From positions 124,001 through 188,000 of the forward strand of contig NZ_JANQBD010000016.1 in the NCBI RefSeq assembly GCF_024722015.1: a stretch of DNA of 64,000 bases, given 5' to 3'. The stretch is from Paenibacillus radicis (ex Xue et al. 2023) (GTDB taxonomy: Bacteria; Bacillota; Bacilli; Paenibacillales; NBRC-103111). The notes under the pieces were generated by a model. It made no database searches, was not told the DNA's origin, and saw only the letters and a list, made by a program, of their open reading frames with translations. Of the stretch, positions 54,247 through 63,006 are shown in pieces. The translations under genes and the position numbers were made by a program. Within the stretch, counting starts at the first letter, position 1. Each line of letters begins with the position of its first letter.

Positions 54247-55488
54247 ATGCTGTACAGAAAAGCTATAGTGGCAATTGCCGACGGATTGGGGGACCGCCCT
54301 CATCCATTATTAGATAATAGAACCCCATTGGAATATGCAAAAACTCCGAATCTGGACCGCCTGGCTTCTAAAGGCATTACAGGCATGATGGATTTGATCA
54401 GTTCAGGCATTCCTGTGGGAACGGATATGGGACATTTAATTTTATTCGGATATCAACCTCATCATTATCCGGGTCGCGGACCCATTGAAGCGTTAGGAAT
54501 CGGTATGGATGTCAAGCCGGGAGATATTGTGCTTCGCTGTAATTTTGCTACGGTAGATGAGGACGGAATAGTTGTTGATCGCCGGGCAGGACGAATTCGT
54601 GAGAATACTAATGAGATTGCTCAGGCTATTGATGGCATGGAGCTGGAAGATGGAGTAGTGGCCTACGTGAAGCCGGCTACGGAACATCGGGCTGTGCTGA
54701 TCCTGCGCGGAAACGGTTTGAGCGATAAAGTCAGCGATTCGGATCCTAAGGCTCCGAACGATGGTAAACCCTACTGTAGGATAAAACCTTTAGACACTTC
54801 CGATGAAGCTGGAAGAACAGCCATTCTTTTAAATTTATTTCTTAAGAAGGTCCACGCCATACTATCGGCTCATCCTATTAATCAAGAGCGCATTGAACAG
54901 GGAAAGCTGCCTGCTAATTTTATTTTGACAAGGGGAGCCGGACAGGTGACCCAGCTTGAGCCCATTGTACAGCAGCTAAACTTTAGGGGGAGCTGCATCG
55001 CGGGCGAAAGTACCGTATTAGGCGTTGCTCAATTAGCCGGGTTTAAAACTGTGACGGATATCAGAATGACAGGCAATATAGATACGGATATCGAATTAAA
55101 AGCGAGATTGGCAATAGAAGAAATTGCTGACAATGACATGGTATATGTTCATTTCAAAGCACCGGATATTAAAGGCCACGATAACGAGCCGTTCGAGAAA
55201 GCAAGAGCGATCGAGCTGTTCGATCGGATGGTAGGCCTTATCCTGCAGCAGCTGCCTGAGAATGTGTATTTGGCCTTGGCTGCCGATCATTCCACACCTT
55301 GTGAAGTAGGTGAGCATACAGGGGAGCCCGTGCCGGTACTTATATACGGTCCTAGTATCCGTAGAGATCGGGTTCAGCAGTATAATGAATTGGATTGTGC
55401 TTATGGAGGATTAGGACATTTATCCGGGAATGAGTTTGTGACGACATTGCACGGATTAATGGGATATGTGAAAAAACAGGGTAACTAA
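54247..55488 (+). CDS. apgM: 2,3-bisphosphoglycerate-independent phosphoglycerate mutase, archaeal type
   Basis: 413 residues of the alkaline-phosphatase superfamily. Metal/catalytic regions: AIVAIADGLGDRPHPLLDNR, GIPVGTDMGHL (nucleophile), GRGPIEALGIGMDVKPGD and the C-terminal VYVHFKAPDIKGHDNEP, AADHSTPCEVGEHTG. This is the ApgM family, distinct from bacterial GpmI, converting 3- and 2-phosphoglycerate. ATG follows AGGAGG. Together with GAPDH it suggests lower-glycolysis reactions around an imported acid. Confidence 0.9.
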   Translation: MLYRKAIVAIADGLGDRPHPLLDNRTPLEYAKTPNLDRLASKGITGMMDLISSGIPVGTDMGHLILFGYQPHHYPGRGPIEALGIGMDVKPGDIVLRCNFATVDEDGIVVDRRAGRIRENTNEIAQAIDGMELEDGVVAYVKPATEHRAVLILRGNGLSDKVSDSDPKAPNDGKPYCRIKPLDTSDEAGRTAILLNLFLKKVHAILSAHPINQERIEQGKLPANFILTRGAGQVTQLEPIVQQLNFRGSCIAGESTVLGVAQLAGFKTVTDIRMTGNIDTDIELKARLAIEEIADNDMVYVHFKAPDIKGHDNEPFEKARAIELFDRMVGLILQQLPENVYLALAADHSTPCEVGEHTGEPVPVLIYGPSIRRDRVQQYNELDCAYGGLGHLSGNEFVTTLHGLMGYVKKQGN

Positions 55489-55504
55489 ACAATGGATCTG
55501 AACC

Positions 55505-55549
55505 ATCCGTATTGCCGACAAGATAAATCTCGGCAATACGGATTTTTAT
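55505..55549. terminator. Rho-independent terminator between convergent genes
   Basis: ATCCGTATTGCCGA, 11-nt loop, TCGGCAATACGGAT, then TTTTATT. The 14-bp stem is perfect. Confidence 0.92.
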
Positions 55550-55559
55550 TCTCTCGGGA

Positions 55560-56789
55560 TTACACCCACGTGCCGTTGCGCAGAAGCGGTTCCCGCACAC
55601 CGTCTGCGGTTTCTCCATCGATGTTCAGTTCACCTGAGCCGATCATGAAATCGACATGGGTCAGACTGCTGTTAGCGCCATGGGCTGCTAATTCCTCTTT
55701 AGTCATCAGTGTGCCTTCTTTGACGCATAACGGATAAGCGCTGCCGATGGCGAGATGAGAGGAAGCATTCTCGTCGAATCCTGTGTTGAAAAAGATAACA
55801 TTCATCGCAGAGATCGGTGAACCATGAGGAACTAAAGCGACTTCACCTAGATAGTGGGAGCCTTCGTCCGTTTCAATCAGCTGCTTGAGTATTTCATAGC
55901 CCTGTTCAGCGCTATAATCAACAATGCGGCCGTTTTCAAAGGTAATCGAAAAGCGGTCAATCAAGTTGCCGTTATAATTAAGCGGCATGGTGCTGCTGAC
56001 CTTGCCGTTAACGCCGTCCTTTGCCGGCAGTGTAAACACTTCTTCCGTTGGGAGATTCGGTACAAAGAAGGCTCCGCGTTCATTATAGACACCGCCTGCA
56101 ACCCACAGATGCTCGGGCGGCAATTGTATAGATAAATCGGTTCCTGGGGCTGTATAGTACAGCTTGCTGTAGTTTTTGCTGTTAAGGAAAGCGACTCGTT
56201 CCTGCAATTCCCTAATATGCTCTTCCCAGGCACCGATGGGGTCATCGCGATCCAAGCGCGTTGCCTGGAAGATATATCCCCACAGTTTATCTATAGCTTT
56301 TTCTACCGGCATATCAGGAAAAACCTTGGCCGCCCAAGACGGTGTAGGTACAGATACAATTGACCAGCTTACTTTGCCGGCTTGCAGATAGGCTCGGTGC
56401 TCCTTCATTGCGTTCATTTGCGTCTTGCTGGCTAAGCTGATTTTAACGGGATCTATGCCCTGCAGCAGCTCGGGATTTGGCGCATGTACCGTTAGAAAAG
56501 CGGCGTCTTGACGGGCCATTTCAGCATATCCGGCAGCTTTCCATTCAGGAAACCGTTCGAAGGATTCATCACGGGCATGGAGAAACCGGATTCGCCGGAT
56601 CGCTTCGTCATCCCATTCTACCAGCACCTGCAGTACTCCTGATTCGTAAGCCTTTTGGGCGATTTTACGTACAAAATCAACCGCGGCAATAGGAGCCGTC
56701 ACAACAAGTGTCTGCCCCTCATGTATGTTCAGACCGACCTTTAAAGCCAGTTCTGCGTACTTTTCCAGTTGAGCTTCGAAATTCTCCAT
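55560..56789 (-). CDS. M29 family aminopeptidase (AmpS/PepS-like)
   Basis: 409 residues. M29 features: ENFEAQLEKYAELALKVGLN start, GVNGKVSSTMPLNYNG, the acidic metal ligands in HLWVAGGVYNERGAFFVPNL and EVFTLPAKDGV, HYLGEVALVPHGSPIS, NTGFDENASSHLAIG and HVDFMIGSGELNIDG. A dinuclear-metal exopeptidase releasing N-terminal residues. ATG 56789 with GGGAGG upstream is preferred over the earlier in-frame ATG. Confidence 0.92.
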   Translation of the reverse strand: MENFEAQLEKYAELALKVGLNIHEGQTLVVTAPIAAVDFVRKIAQKAYESGVLQVLVEWDDEAIRRIRFLHARDESFERFPEWKAAGYAEMARQDAAFLTVHAPNPELLQGIDPVKISLASKTQMNAMKEHRAYLQAGKVSWSIVSVPTPSWAAKVFPDMPVEKAIDKLWGYIFQATRLDRDDPIGAWEEHIRELQERVAFLNSKNYSKLYYTAPGTDLSIQLPPEHLWVAGGVYNERGAFFVPNLPTEEVFTLPAKDGVNGKVSSTMPLNYNGNLIDRFSITFENGRIVDYSAEQGYEILKQLIETDEGSHYLGEVALVPHGSPISAMNVIFFNTGFDENASSHLAIGSAYPLCVKEGTLMTKEELAAHGANSSLTHVDFMIGSGELNIDGETADGVREPLLRNGTWV

Positions 56790-56975
56790 CTTATTCTCAA
56801 CCTCCCTCATCTATGCAACTTTGATGTGCTCACTTATATTATACGGGGAAAGACCTTGAGAATGAAGTTTTGCTTATAGGATGAATCTATAGAGATCATT
56901 TATTTTATATATTTATAACTATTTTCGAATTCTTATATACTTATAACAACAAAACGGTTGAGAGGAAGGGTCGGA

Positions 56976-57677
56976 ATGGGACATTCGGTAAAAGAACAGT
57001 TTGATGCTATAGCCAAACAATATGATCGGCAAAGAAGGCAATTGATCCCTTGCTTCGATGATTTTTACGGAGTGGCTGCCATGTTGGCGTTTGTACAGAA
57101 TTTTTCTATTTCGGGAATCCGAGTCTTGGATCTGGGCGCAGGAACCGGCCTGTTTAGCGCCTTCGTTAAGCACAAGTACCCGGATGCGGAATTCACCTTA
57201 ATCGATCTAAGCGAAAACATGCTACAGACAGCCCGTGAACGTTTCGGCCCGACATCTAATATCGAATATATCGTTGCTGATTATACCAATTATGACTTTT
57301 CTAAAACCTATGATCTTGTCATTTCGTCCCTTTCCATACATCACCTGACACATCCTGGGAAAAGAAAACTGTTTCGGACTGTTTATTACCTATTGTCGGA
57401 TGGCGGGGTTTTTGTCAATGCTGATCAAGCGATGGGGAATACTACCTATGTTGATACTTATTATAAGCAGCAATGGGAGGCGGCTATTCAACTGAGCGGA
57501 TTATCCAATGAGTCGATAGCGGCTGCCAAGGAGAGACGGAAACTGGATATCAACGCAACTGTAAATGAGCAAATTGTATGGCTGCAGGAAGCGGGTTTTG
57601 CAGACGCAGACTGTATGTACAAATATATGGATTTTGCCGTTTTTTTTGCAAGAAAAACAAGTTTAAAGCAGCCATAA
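56976..57677 (+). CDS. Class I SAM-dependent methyltransferase
   Basis: 233 residues from ATG 56976 (AGGAAGGG 6 bp upstream). Motif I is VLDLGAGTGLFSAFV, followed by FTLIDLSENML, and VADYTNYDFSKTYDLVISSLSIHHL. Broad family with small-molecule substrates, no further clue to specificity. Followed by a strong terminator. Confidence 0.92.
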   Translation: MGHSVKEQFDAIAKQYDRQRRQLIPCFDDFYGVAAMLAFVQNFSISGIRVLDLGAGTGLFSAFVKHKYPDAEFTLIDLSENMLQTARERFGPTSNIEYIVADYTNYDFSKTYDLVISSLSIHHLTHPGKRKLFRTVYYLLSDGGVFVNADQAMGNTTYVDTYYKQQWEAAIQLSGLSNESIAAAKERRKLDINATVNEQIVWLQEAGFADADCMYKYMDFAVFFARKTSLKQP

Positions 57678-57692
57678 TCTTGGCCCCCAAAT

Positions 57693-57754
57693 AGCGTCAA
57701 TTGAACCTTGCATCTGTTTTTTCTTCAGAGCCGCGAGGTTCAATTGGCGCTTTT
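57693..57754. terminator. Rho-independent terminator
   Basis: AGCGTCAATTGAACCT, 27-nt loop, AGGTTCAATTGGCGCT then TTTGG. The long, near-perfect stem separates the methyltransferase from the cst-like operon. Confidence 0.88.
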
Positions 57755-57773
57755 GGTGTTAGATCACATGTAC

Positions 57774-57824
57774 TTGACGAAAAGGCCATTTAATATTATA
57801 GTGGCTTTATACCCATACGGGTAT
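57774..57824 (+). promoter_or_regulatory. Promoter and CstR-type operator 1
   Basis: TTGACG (57774-57779), 17-bp spacer, TATAGT (57797-57802), followed by ATACCCATACGGGTAT (57809-57824). The operator matches the CsoR/CstR palindrome and sits where repressor binding would block the promoter. A second copy lies at 57871-57886. Confidence 0.8.
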
Positions 57825-57870
57825 ATGTAATAAACATAATGCGAATTATGTTCTTTTTTTGGTCTGTTAC

Positions 57871-57886
57871 ATACCCGTATGGGTAT
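57871..57886. promoter_or_regulatory. CstR-type operator 2
   Basis: ATACCCGTATGGGTAT is a perfect palindrome, 62 bp from operator 1. Two operators could bind two CstR tetramers for tight repression. Confidence 0.82.
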
Positions 57887-57976
57887 GTGGGGCGGATTGA
57901 GCCGAGTTAGCGGTGCTTATTACTGCGATAGCCGTAAAATTGGCATCCACATTATAGTTGAAGGAGAAATAACAGG

Positions 57977-59122
57977 ATGATCGATCCAGTTCAATTGCAG
58001 GGAATGAGTGCGGAATCATTGGCTAAAAAAGTTTTGGATAATGAATTGGTTTTTATTTTGGACGTTCGTAACGAAAGTGATTTTAAGGATTGGCAGATCG
58101 AAGGCAGCAATGTTCATATAATGAATACCCCCTATTTTGAATTGCTCGATGGGGTTGATTCTATTTTAGATACAATTCCGGATGATCAATTAATTCTGGT
58201 TGTATGTGCCAAGGAAGGGTCTTCCAAGTTTGTAGGAGAACAGCTGATTAAGGAGGGAAAACAAAATGTTTTTTACTTAATTGGAGGGATGAAATCTTGG
58301 AGTGAACATTTGGAGCCTGTCAAAATTGGGGATTTAAAAGACGGAGGGGAGATTTATCAATTTGTCCGTATTGGCAAAGGCTGTCTGTCTTACATGGTTA
58401 TCTCCGATGGAGAGGCTGCTGTGATTGATGCAGTTCGTATGACCGATGTGTTTGAGAATTTTGCAAAGGCAAAGAATGTCACGATTAAACATACTATTGA
58501 TACTCATCTTCATGCTGACCATATTTCTGGCGGTAGACAATTAGCTGAAAAAACAGAGGGTTCTTACTGGCTCCCGCCTAAAGATGCGACAGAGGTTATA
58601 TTCCAATATGAAAAGCTTGAAGAAGGCAAAACGCTTATTGTAGGAAATACGCAAATCAGCATTCAGCCGATTTATTCGCCGGGTCATACGATAGGGAGTA
58701 CTTCATTAATTGTGGACAATCAATACTTGCTCACAGGCGATATCTTATTCGTCAAGTCAATTGGACGCCCTGATTTGGCTGGCAAAGCAGAGGATTGGGC
58801 TGCAGACCTAAGAACGACCTTGTACAAGCGTTATAAACAGCTGGCAGATGATTTGACGGTGCTTCCTGCACATTTTGGTAAATACACAGAGTTAGGCGAT
58901 AAAGGACAAGTTTCTGCGCGTCTGGGTGATTTGTATCGAGATAATCCAGGCTTAAACATTCAAGACGAATCCGAATTTAGACGAACCGTTTCTGAAAATC
59001 TGCCACCCCAACCGAATGCTTATCAGGAAATACGGCAGACGAATATGGGCAAGATCAGCCCTGCGAATGAAGAACAACGGGAAATGGAGATTGGGCCGAA
59101 TCGTTGTGCGATTCATAATTAG
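57977..59122 (+). CDS. Rhodanese-metallo-beta-lactamase persulfide dioxygenase (CstB-like)
   Basis: 381 residues. N-terminal rhodanese domain (~10-115) with a catalytic-type Cys in VVCAKEGSS, then an MBL domain (~125-370) with [35 protein letters not shown] and LPAHFGKY, all iron ligands present. In CstB-type enzymes persulfides are oxidised and thiosulfate or sulfite produced. It is the first gene of an operon with a CstR-like repressor. The C-terminal MBL-RHOD order seen in some CstB is reversed here. Confidence 0.88.
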   Translation: MIDPVQLQGMSAESLAKKVLDNELVFILDVRNESDFKDWQIEGSNVHIMNTPYFELLDGVDSILDTIPDDQLILVVCAKEGSSKFVGEQLIKEGKQNVFYLIGGMKSWSEHLEPVKIGDLKDGGEIYQFVRIGKGCLSYMVISDGEAAVIDAVRMTDVFENFAKAKNVTIKHTIDTHLHADHISGGRQLAEKTEGSYWLPPKDATEVIFQYEKLEEGKTLIVGNTQISIQPIYSPGHTIGSTSLIVDNQYLLTGDILFVKSIGRPDLAGKAEDWAADLRTTLYKRYKQLADDLTVLPAHFGKYTELGDKGQVSARLGDLYRDNPGLNIQDESEFRRTVSENLPPQPNAYQEIRQTNMGKISPANEEQREMEIGPNRCAIHN

Positions 59123-59182
59123 CTTGCGAGAACCGATGCTGTGGGAATCAATAAATATTTATATAAAATGGAGGTTTTATTC

Positions 59183-59761
59183 ATGTCAACATTACAAGTG
59201 AATCGTACTTTAGAATGTGAGGGACTTGCCTGTCCCCTTCCGGTGGTTCGTACTAAAAAAGCGATAGAAGAAATGGAAGCCGGAGAAGTATTGGAAGTAC
59301 GAGCAACAGATAAAGGCTCAGTTGCAGACCTTAAAAGCTGGTCCAGCCGTACAGGCCATCAATATGTAGGGTTAAAAGAGGACCATGGAGTATACCGTCA
59401 TTTTATTCGCAAATCCGATGCAGCCATAACCAAGGCTGAGATGAGCTACCCTCATACAGCAACGAATGATGATCTTCAAGCAAAAATGGCCGCTGGAGAA
59501 AAGCTCCAAATTCTCGATGTTCGGGAACCGGCCGAATATGCATTCGGGCATATTCCAGGAGCGATATCCATCCCGTTTGGCGAGTTGGAGGCTAAGATCA
59601 GTCAGCTTGACAGAAGCAGCGAATATTATGTAGTTTGCCGTGCTGGGAGCCGGAGTGATGCTGCATGTCAGATGCTCAATGAGCAAGGGTTCAAAAGCAT
59701 TAGAAATGTCATACCCGGCATGTCTGAGTGGGTTTATGATGTTGAAAAGATGGAGGGTTAA
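59183..59761 (+). CDS. TusA-rhodanese sulfur-transfer protein (CstA-like)
   Basis: 192 residues from ATG 59183 (GGAGG 9 bp upstream). TusA domain: CEGLACPLPVVRTKKAIEEM (CPxP Cys), then a rhodanese domain (~97-190) with the active loop VVCRAGSRSDAA. Staphylococcal CstA has an extra rhodanese domain; this one is shorter. It likely moves sulfane sulfur from and to CstB-like and DsrE-like partners encoded beside it. Confidence 0.9.
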   Translation: MSTLQVNRTLECEGLACPLPVVRTKKAIEEMEAGEVLEVRATDKGSVADLKSWSSRTGHQYVGLKEDHGVYRHFIRKSDAAITKAEMSYPHTATNDDLQAKMAAGEKLQILDVREPAEYAFGHIPGAISIPFGELEAKISQLDRSSEYYVVCRAGSRSDAACQMLNEQGFKSIRNVIPGMSEWVYDVEKMEG

Positions 59762-59767
59762 ATTTTT

Positions 59768-60250
59768 ATGGCAGAAATTAAAGAAAAATCAACCATCGTA
59801 CTTTTTAGTGGAGACTTAGATAAAGCTATTGCTGCATTTATTATTGCAAACGGCGCTGCTGCTTATGATCACGAAGTAACCCTATTTTTTACCTTTTGGG
59901 GGCTTAACGCTCTTCGTAAGGATGAGAAGCTTATGGTAAAAAAGGGGTGGTTAGAGAGCATGTTTGCCAAAATGATGCCGCGCGGCGCAGACAAGCTTGG
60001 ATTATCACGAATGAATTTTGGCGGAATGGGGCCCAAAATGATCAAGCATGTATTGAAGAAGCATAATGCTTTGTCATTGCCGCAATTAATAGAACTGGCT
60101 CAAGAGCAAGGTGTAAAATTGGTGGCTTGTACGATGACTATGGATCTGCTTGGTCTGCAGCAGGAGGAATTAATGGATGGCATTGAATATGCTGGGGTTG
60201 CAGCTTACTTGGGTGATGCCGCAGATGCTAAAGTGAATTTGTTTATTTAA
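59768..60250 (+). CDS. DsrE/DsrF-like sulfur-carrier protein
   Basis: 160 residues with the DsrE2-type fold: STIVLFSGDLDKAIAAFIIA, EVTLFFTFWGLNAL and the conserved Cys in ACTMTMDLLG. Six bp after the TusA-rhodanese gene. Such proteins hold persulfide and relay sulfur. No membrane segment is clear, although the family often contains a hydrophobic helix. Confidence 0.88.
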   Translation: MAEIKEKSTIVLFSGDLDKAIAAFIIANGAAAYDHEVTLFFTFWGLNALRKDEKLMVKKGWLESMFAKMMPRGADKLGLSRMNFGGMGPKMIKHVLKKHNALSLPQLIELAQEQGVKLVACTMTMDLLGLQQEELMDGIEYAGVAAYLGDAADAKVNLFI

Positions 60251-60303
60251 TGGGTGGTCTCCTCTTCCCTTACGTTGTTTTTATAAAACATATCGGCAAT
60301 AAT

Positions 60304-60319
60304 ATACCTATACAGGTAT
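60304..60319. promoter_or_regulatory. CstR-type operator 3 (imperfect)
   Basis: ATACCTATACAGGTAT lies just ahead of the repressor gene and matches operators 1 and 2 except for central changes. It suggests autoregulation of the repressor separately from the main promoter. Confidence 0.7.
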
Positions 60320-60342
60320 GGTTAATGGGGAGGGTCTTTAAA

Positions 60343-60603
60343 ATGAAATACGATGAGGATGTCAAAAAAAGATTAAAACGTGTGGAAGGCCAAATTCGGG
60401 GCGTACTGAGAATGATGGAGGAAGAGCAAAACTGCAAAGATGTTGTAAGCCAGCTGTCCGCGGTCAGAAGTGCAGCCGATAAGGCGATTGCCTATATCGT
60501 AGCGGTAAATTTGGAGCAATGTATTGTTGAAGAAAAGGAAGCCGGCAGAGACACCAGTAAAATGGTGAGACAAGCAGTGGAATTGTTAGTCAAAAGCCGG
60601 TAA
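60343..60603 (+). CDS. CstR-like persulfide-sensing repressor (CsoR/FrmR family)
   Basis: 86 residues from ATG 60343 (GGGGAGGG upstream). The fold KRLKRVEGQIRGVLRMMEEE is the CsoR-family core. Cys in EEQNCKDV and NLEQCIVE provide the pair that forms di- and polysulfide bridges. The His that CsoR uses to bind Cu(I) is replaced by Asn (NLEQC), so CstR rather than copper-type CsoR. Operators beside it and the sulfur genes upstream support the call. Confidence 0.88.
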   Translation: MKYDEDVKKRLKRVEGQIRGVLRMMEEEQNCKDVVSQLSAVRSAADKAIAYIVAVNLEQCIVEEKEAGRDTSKMVRQAVELLVKSR

Positions 60604-60663
60604 GGCCTAGCGGGAATACACAATAAATTAGACGGACTCCTATATGATTATGAAGTAATTAAA

Positions 60664-60697
60664 ATCATTAGCTATTTACATGGCTAATGGTTTTTTT
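60664..60697 (+). terminator. Rho-independent terminator after the repressor gene
   Basis: TCATTAGC, loop TATTTACATG, GCTAATGG then TTTTTTT. The rest of 60700-60869 has no gene; GGGTCA ... TGACCC at about 60768-60792 is a possible inverted repeat. Confidence 0.75.
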
Positions 60698-60869
60698 GTA
60701 TATAAGGAAGTGCTCATTTAATAGCTGTATGGCATCAATCTTGTGTCATTGCATGGGATAAGTAGGGTCAGTGGGTATGAGTATAATGACCCTGGCAGGG
60801 GTAAAGAGTCATTATGATATAATGAAGATAAGATATGAGCTATCGTTTGGTTAGAGGAGTGAGGAGTAA

Positions 60870-62270
60870 GTGGAGTTTTCCAAAGTGTTTATTATAAATA
60901 TAAGTATTCTGACTACATTGACCTATACCGCAATGTTAATCCATAAATATTTGCTTCACCAAGCTTCAGGTGTGTTGAAATATGCCCTTTCCGTGCTGCT
61001 CGCCATCGGTGCTGGTTGGTTGACCATGGTCTATAGCTTTGATTTTGGTCTGGATATTAAATTCGATTTGCGGTTTCTGCCTTTGATTATTTGTACTTTA
61101 GTCTATTCCAATCCCATTATCTTACTTGTTATCGGTGTTGGGATCGGGGCGGCCCGCCTCACGTTTGGTTTGAATAGCGCAGCTTGGGCAGGCTGCTTAA
61201 ATATGGTGCTGCTGGGTGTTCTTTGTGTAGTTTTAAATATGCTATTAAAGAAACTAGATTGGAATTTCTGGGCTAAGATCACAGTTGTCATTTTTGCTGT
61301 CAATATCGCCAATTGTGTGAATGTGGTTTTATATGGAACCATTCCAAAAGAAATTTATATTAGCCAAATTGTTCCCGCCATCCTTCCGGCAAGCATACTT
61401 TTAAGTTTTTTTTATGTGTTTATGCTCAGCGATTTTCATTTGGAACGGCGTAGAGTGGCTGATGTTCAAATTGCACATGATTCTTTGCAGAAGCAAACCG
61501 ATCAACTGATTGAAACGCGCAAAATATTAGAGGAGAAGGCGCATCAACTGATGCTTTCCTCTCAATATAAATCAGAATTTCTAGCTAATATGTCGCATGA
61601 GCTAAGGACCCCTTTAAACAGCATTATTGCACTATCTCAATTTATTATCGATGGAGATAAGCAGGAGGAAGGATCCGAGGCCGCCGAATATGCAGCCATT
61701 ATTCATTCCTCAGGGCAGGAGCTGCTTAGGCTGATCGACGATATATTAGATCTATCGAAGGTAGAGGCAGGACGGATGGAGATTTTGAGTGAAGAAGTCA
61801 TTATCAGCGAAATCACCTACGTAATGCAGCATAGCTTTCGCCATATAGCTGAGCAGAAGGAGCTCGAATTTATAATCCAGGAGGATCCTGATCTTCCGGC
61901 TCTAATTCATACGGATGCGCTTCGTCTGCAGCAAATTTTACGGAATTTGCTTTCCAATGCGTTCAAGTTTACGGCATACGGAAGCGTAACACTCAAGGTG
62001 TGGAAGCCTGAGCCGGGGATTGAGGGGATGTCTGGAGATTGGGTAGCCTTCTCAGTAATGGATACAGGTATTGGAATACCTGATAAGATGCAGGAGCCGA
62101 TATTCGAGGCGTTCCAGCAGGCTGACGGCTCTATAAGCCGCAAGTACGGGGGGACCGGCCTTGGCCTGTCGATAAGTCGTGCATTAACCGGACTGCTCGG
62201 AGGGCGTTTGGAATTAACCAGCACGGCGGGGCAGGGCAGCACCTTCACTTTATTTTTGCCAATTCGTTAA
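60870..62270 (+). CDS. Membrane sensor histidine kinase (5TM-LytS-like sensor)
   Basis: 466 residues, GTG start after GAGGAGTGAGGAG. N-terminal ~6 membrane helices resemble the 5TM-5TMR_LYT sensor (FLPLIICTLVYSNPIILLVIG). A coiled-coil linker leads to HisKA (SEFLANMSHELRTPLNSIIA, His present) and HATPase (NLLSNAFKFT, VMDTGIGIPD, KYGGTGLGLS). No response-regulator gene follows in the window, so it is probably an orphan. Regulatory target not evident. Confidence 0.92.
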   Translation: MEFSKVFIINISILTTLTYTAMLIHKYLLHQASGVLKYALSVLLAIGAGWLTMVYSFDFGLDIKFDLRFLPLIICTLVYSNPIILLVIGVGIGAARLTFGLNSAAWAGCLNMVLLGVLCVVLNMLLKKLDWNFWAKITVVIFAVNIANCVNVVLYGTIPKEIYISQIVPAILPASILLSFFYVFMLSDFHLERRRVADVQIAHDSLQKQTDQLIETRKILEEKAHQLMLSSQYKSEFLANMSHELRTPLNSIIALSQFIIDGDKQEEGSEAAEYAAIIHSSGQELLRLIDDILDLSKVEAGRMEILSEEVIISEITYVMQHSFRHIAEQKELEFIIQEDPDLPALIHTDALRLQQILRNLLSNAFKFTAYGSVTLKVWKPEPGIEGMSGDWVAFSVMDTGIGIPDKMQEPIFEAFQQADGSISRKYGGTGLGLSISRALTGLLGGRLELTSTAGQGSTFTLFLPIR

Positions 62271-62306
62271 CGTGCTGTGACTAGAGCCAATAAGCTAGAA
62301 GAGTAC

Positions 62307-62352
62307 AAGCTTCCCATGACTGCTGAAAAGCAGGGGAGGCCTTTTTTTTTTA
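62307..62352 (+). terminator. Rho-independent terminator
   Basis: AGCTTCCC, loop ATGACTGCTGAAAAGCA, GGGGAGGC followed by nine or more T. Confidence 0.75.
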
Positions 62353-62505
62353 TGGAAAACGGCAAGTTTTATAAAAATCCTAAAAAAATTACAAAAAATT
62401 CTAAAATCAATCGCGTTACGTTCCTCTCACAAATTCATTACAATTAGCTGTGTCAGTCAAATGAAAACACTTACATCAAGATATAGCAAGAGGGAGGATA
62501 AGGAA

Positions 62506-63006
62506 TTGAAAGCATTGAAACGTATTGCGCTTTCCATTGACAGTTTTTTCGAAAACTTTTCGATGCTGGCGCTGCTGGCCATGATTTTGATCGTAACCGT
62601 TCAGGTAATGACCCGCAAGCTGTTTAATTTTGTGTTGTTCTGGTCAGAAGAGGTGACTCTGTTGCTGCTAGTGTGGTTTTCCTTTCTCGGTATTGCTATC
62701 GGGTTCAGAGAGAAGCTGCACATGGCTATCGACACGTTTACCAGTAAATTGCCGGCAAGGTGGAACTGGGTGTTGGACAGGGTTATTTACGCGAGTACCT
62801 TTGCCTTCGGTGTGTATCTGGTCATATCCGGAGCCGAATTTACGGAGTTGATGAATGAAAGCACTCTCGCAGCTACCAAGCTGCCCAATAGCGTTATCTA
62901 CGTGATTATGCCTATCACAGGCGTGTTGGTGTGTGTATATTCGTTTCTGCAGTTTATCGGTATTGAAACCAAAAGGCATTACGGTATAGAAGAGGGTGAG
63001 CACTAG
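62506..63006 (+). CDS. TRAP transporter small permease (DctQ-like)
   Basis: 166 residues with four membrane helices (MLALLAMILIVTVQVMTRK, EEVTLLLLVWFSFLGIAIGF, FAFGVYLVISGAEF, VIYVIMPITGVLVCVY) typical of DctQ. TTG 62506 (GGGAGG 8 bp before) is preferred over the ATG 45 bp earlier. The stop overlaps the large permease start by one base. The substrate-binding protein was not seen before it. Confidence 0.88.
   Translation: MKALKRIALSIDSFFENFSMLALLAMILIVTVQVMTRKLFNFVLFWSEEVTLLLLVWFSFLGIAIGFREKLHMAIDTFTSKLPARWNWVLDRVIYASTFAFGVYLVISGAEFTELMNESTLAATKLPNSVIYVIMPITGVLVCVYSFLQFIGIETKRHYGIEEGEH

Noticed and set aside
60343-60603. Copper-sensing CsoR
   Set aside because: The Cu(I)-binding His is Asn and the operon encodes sulfur enzymes, so CstR type is preferred.
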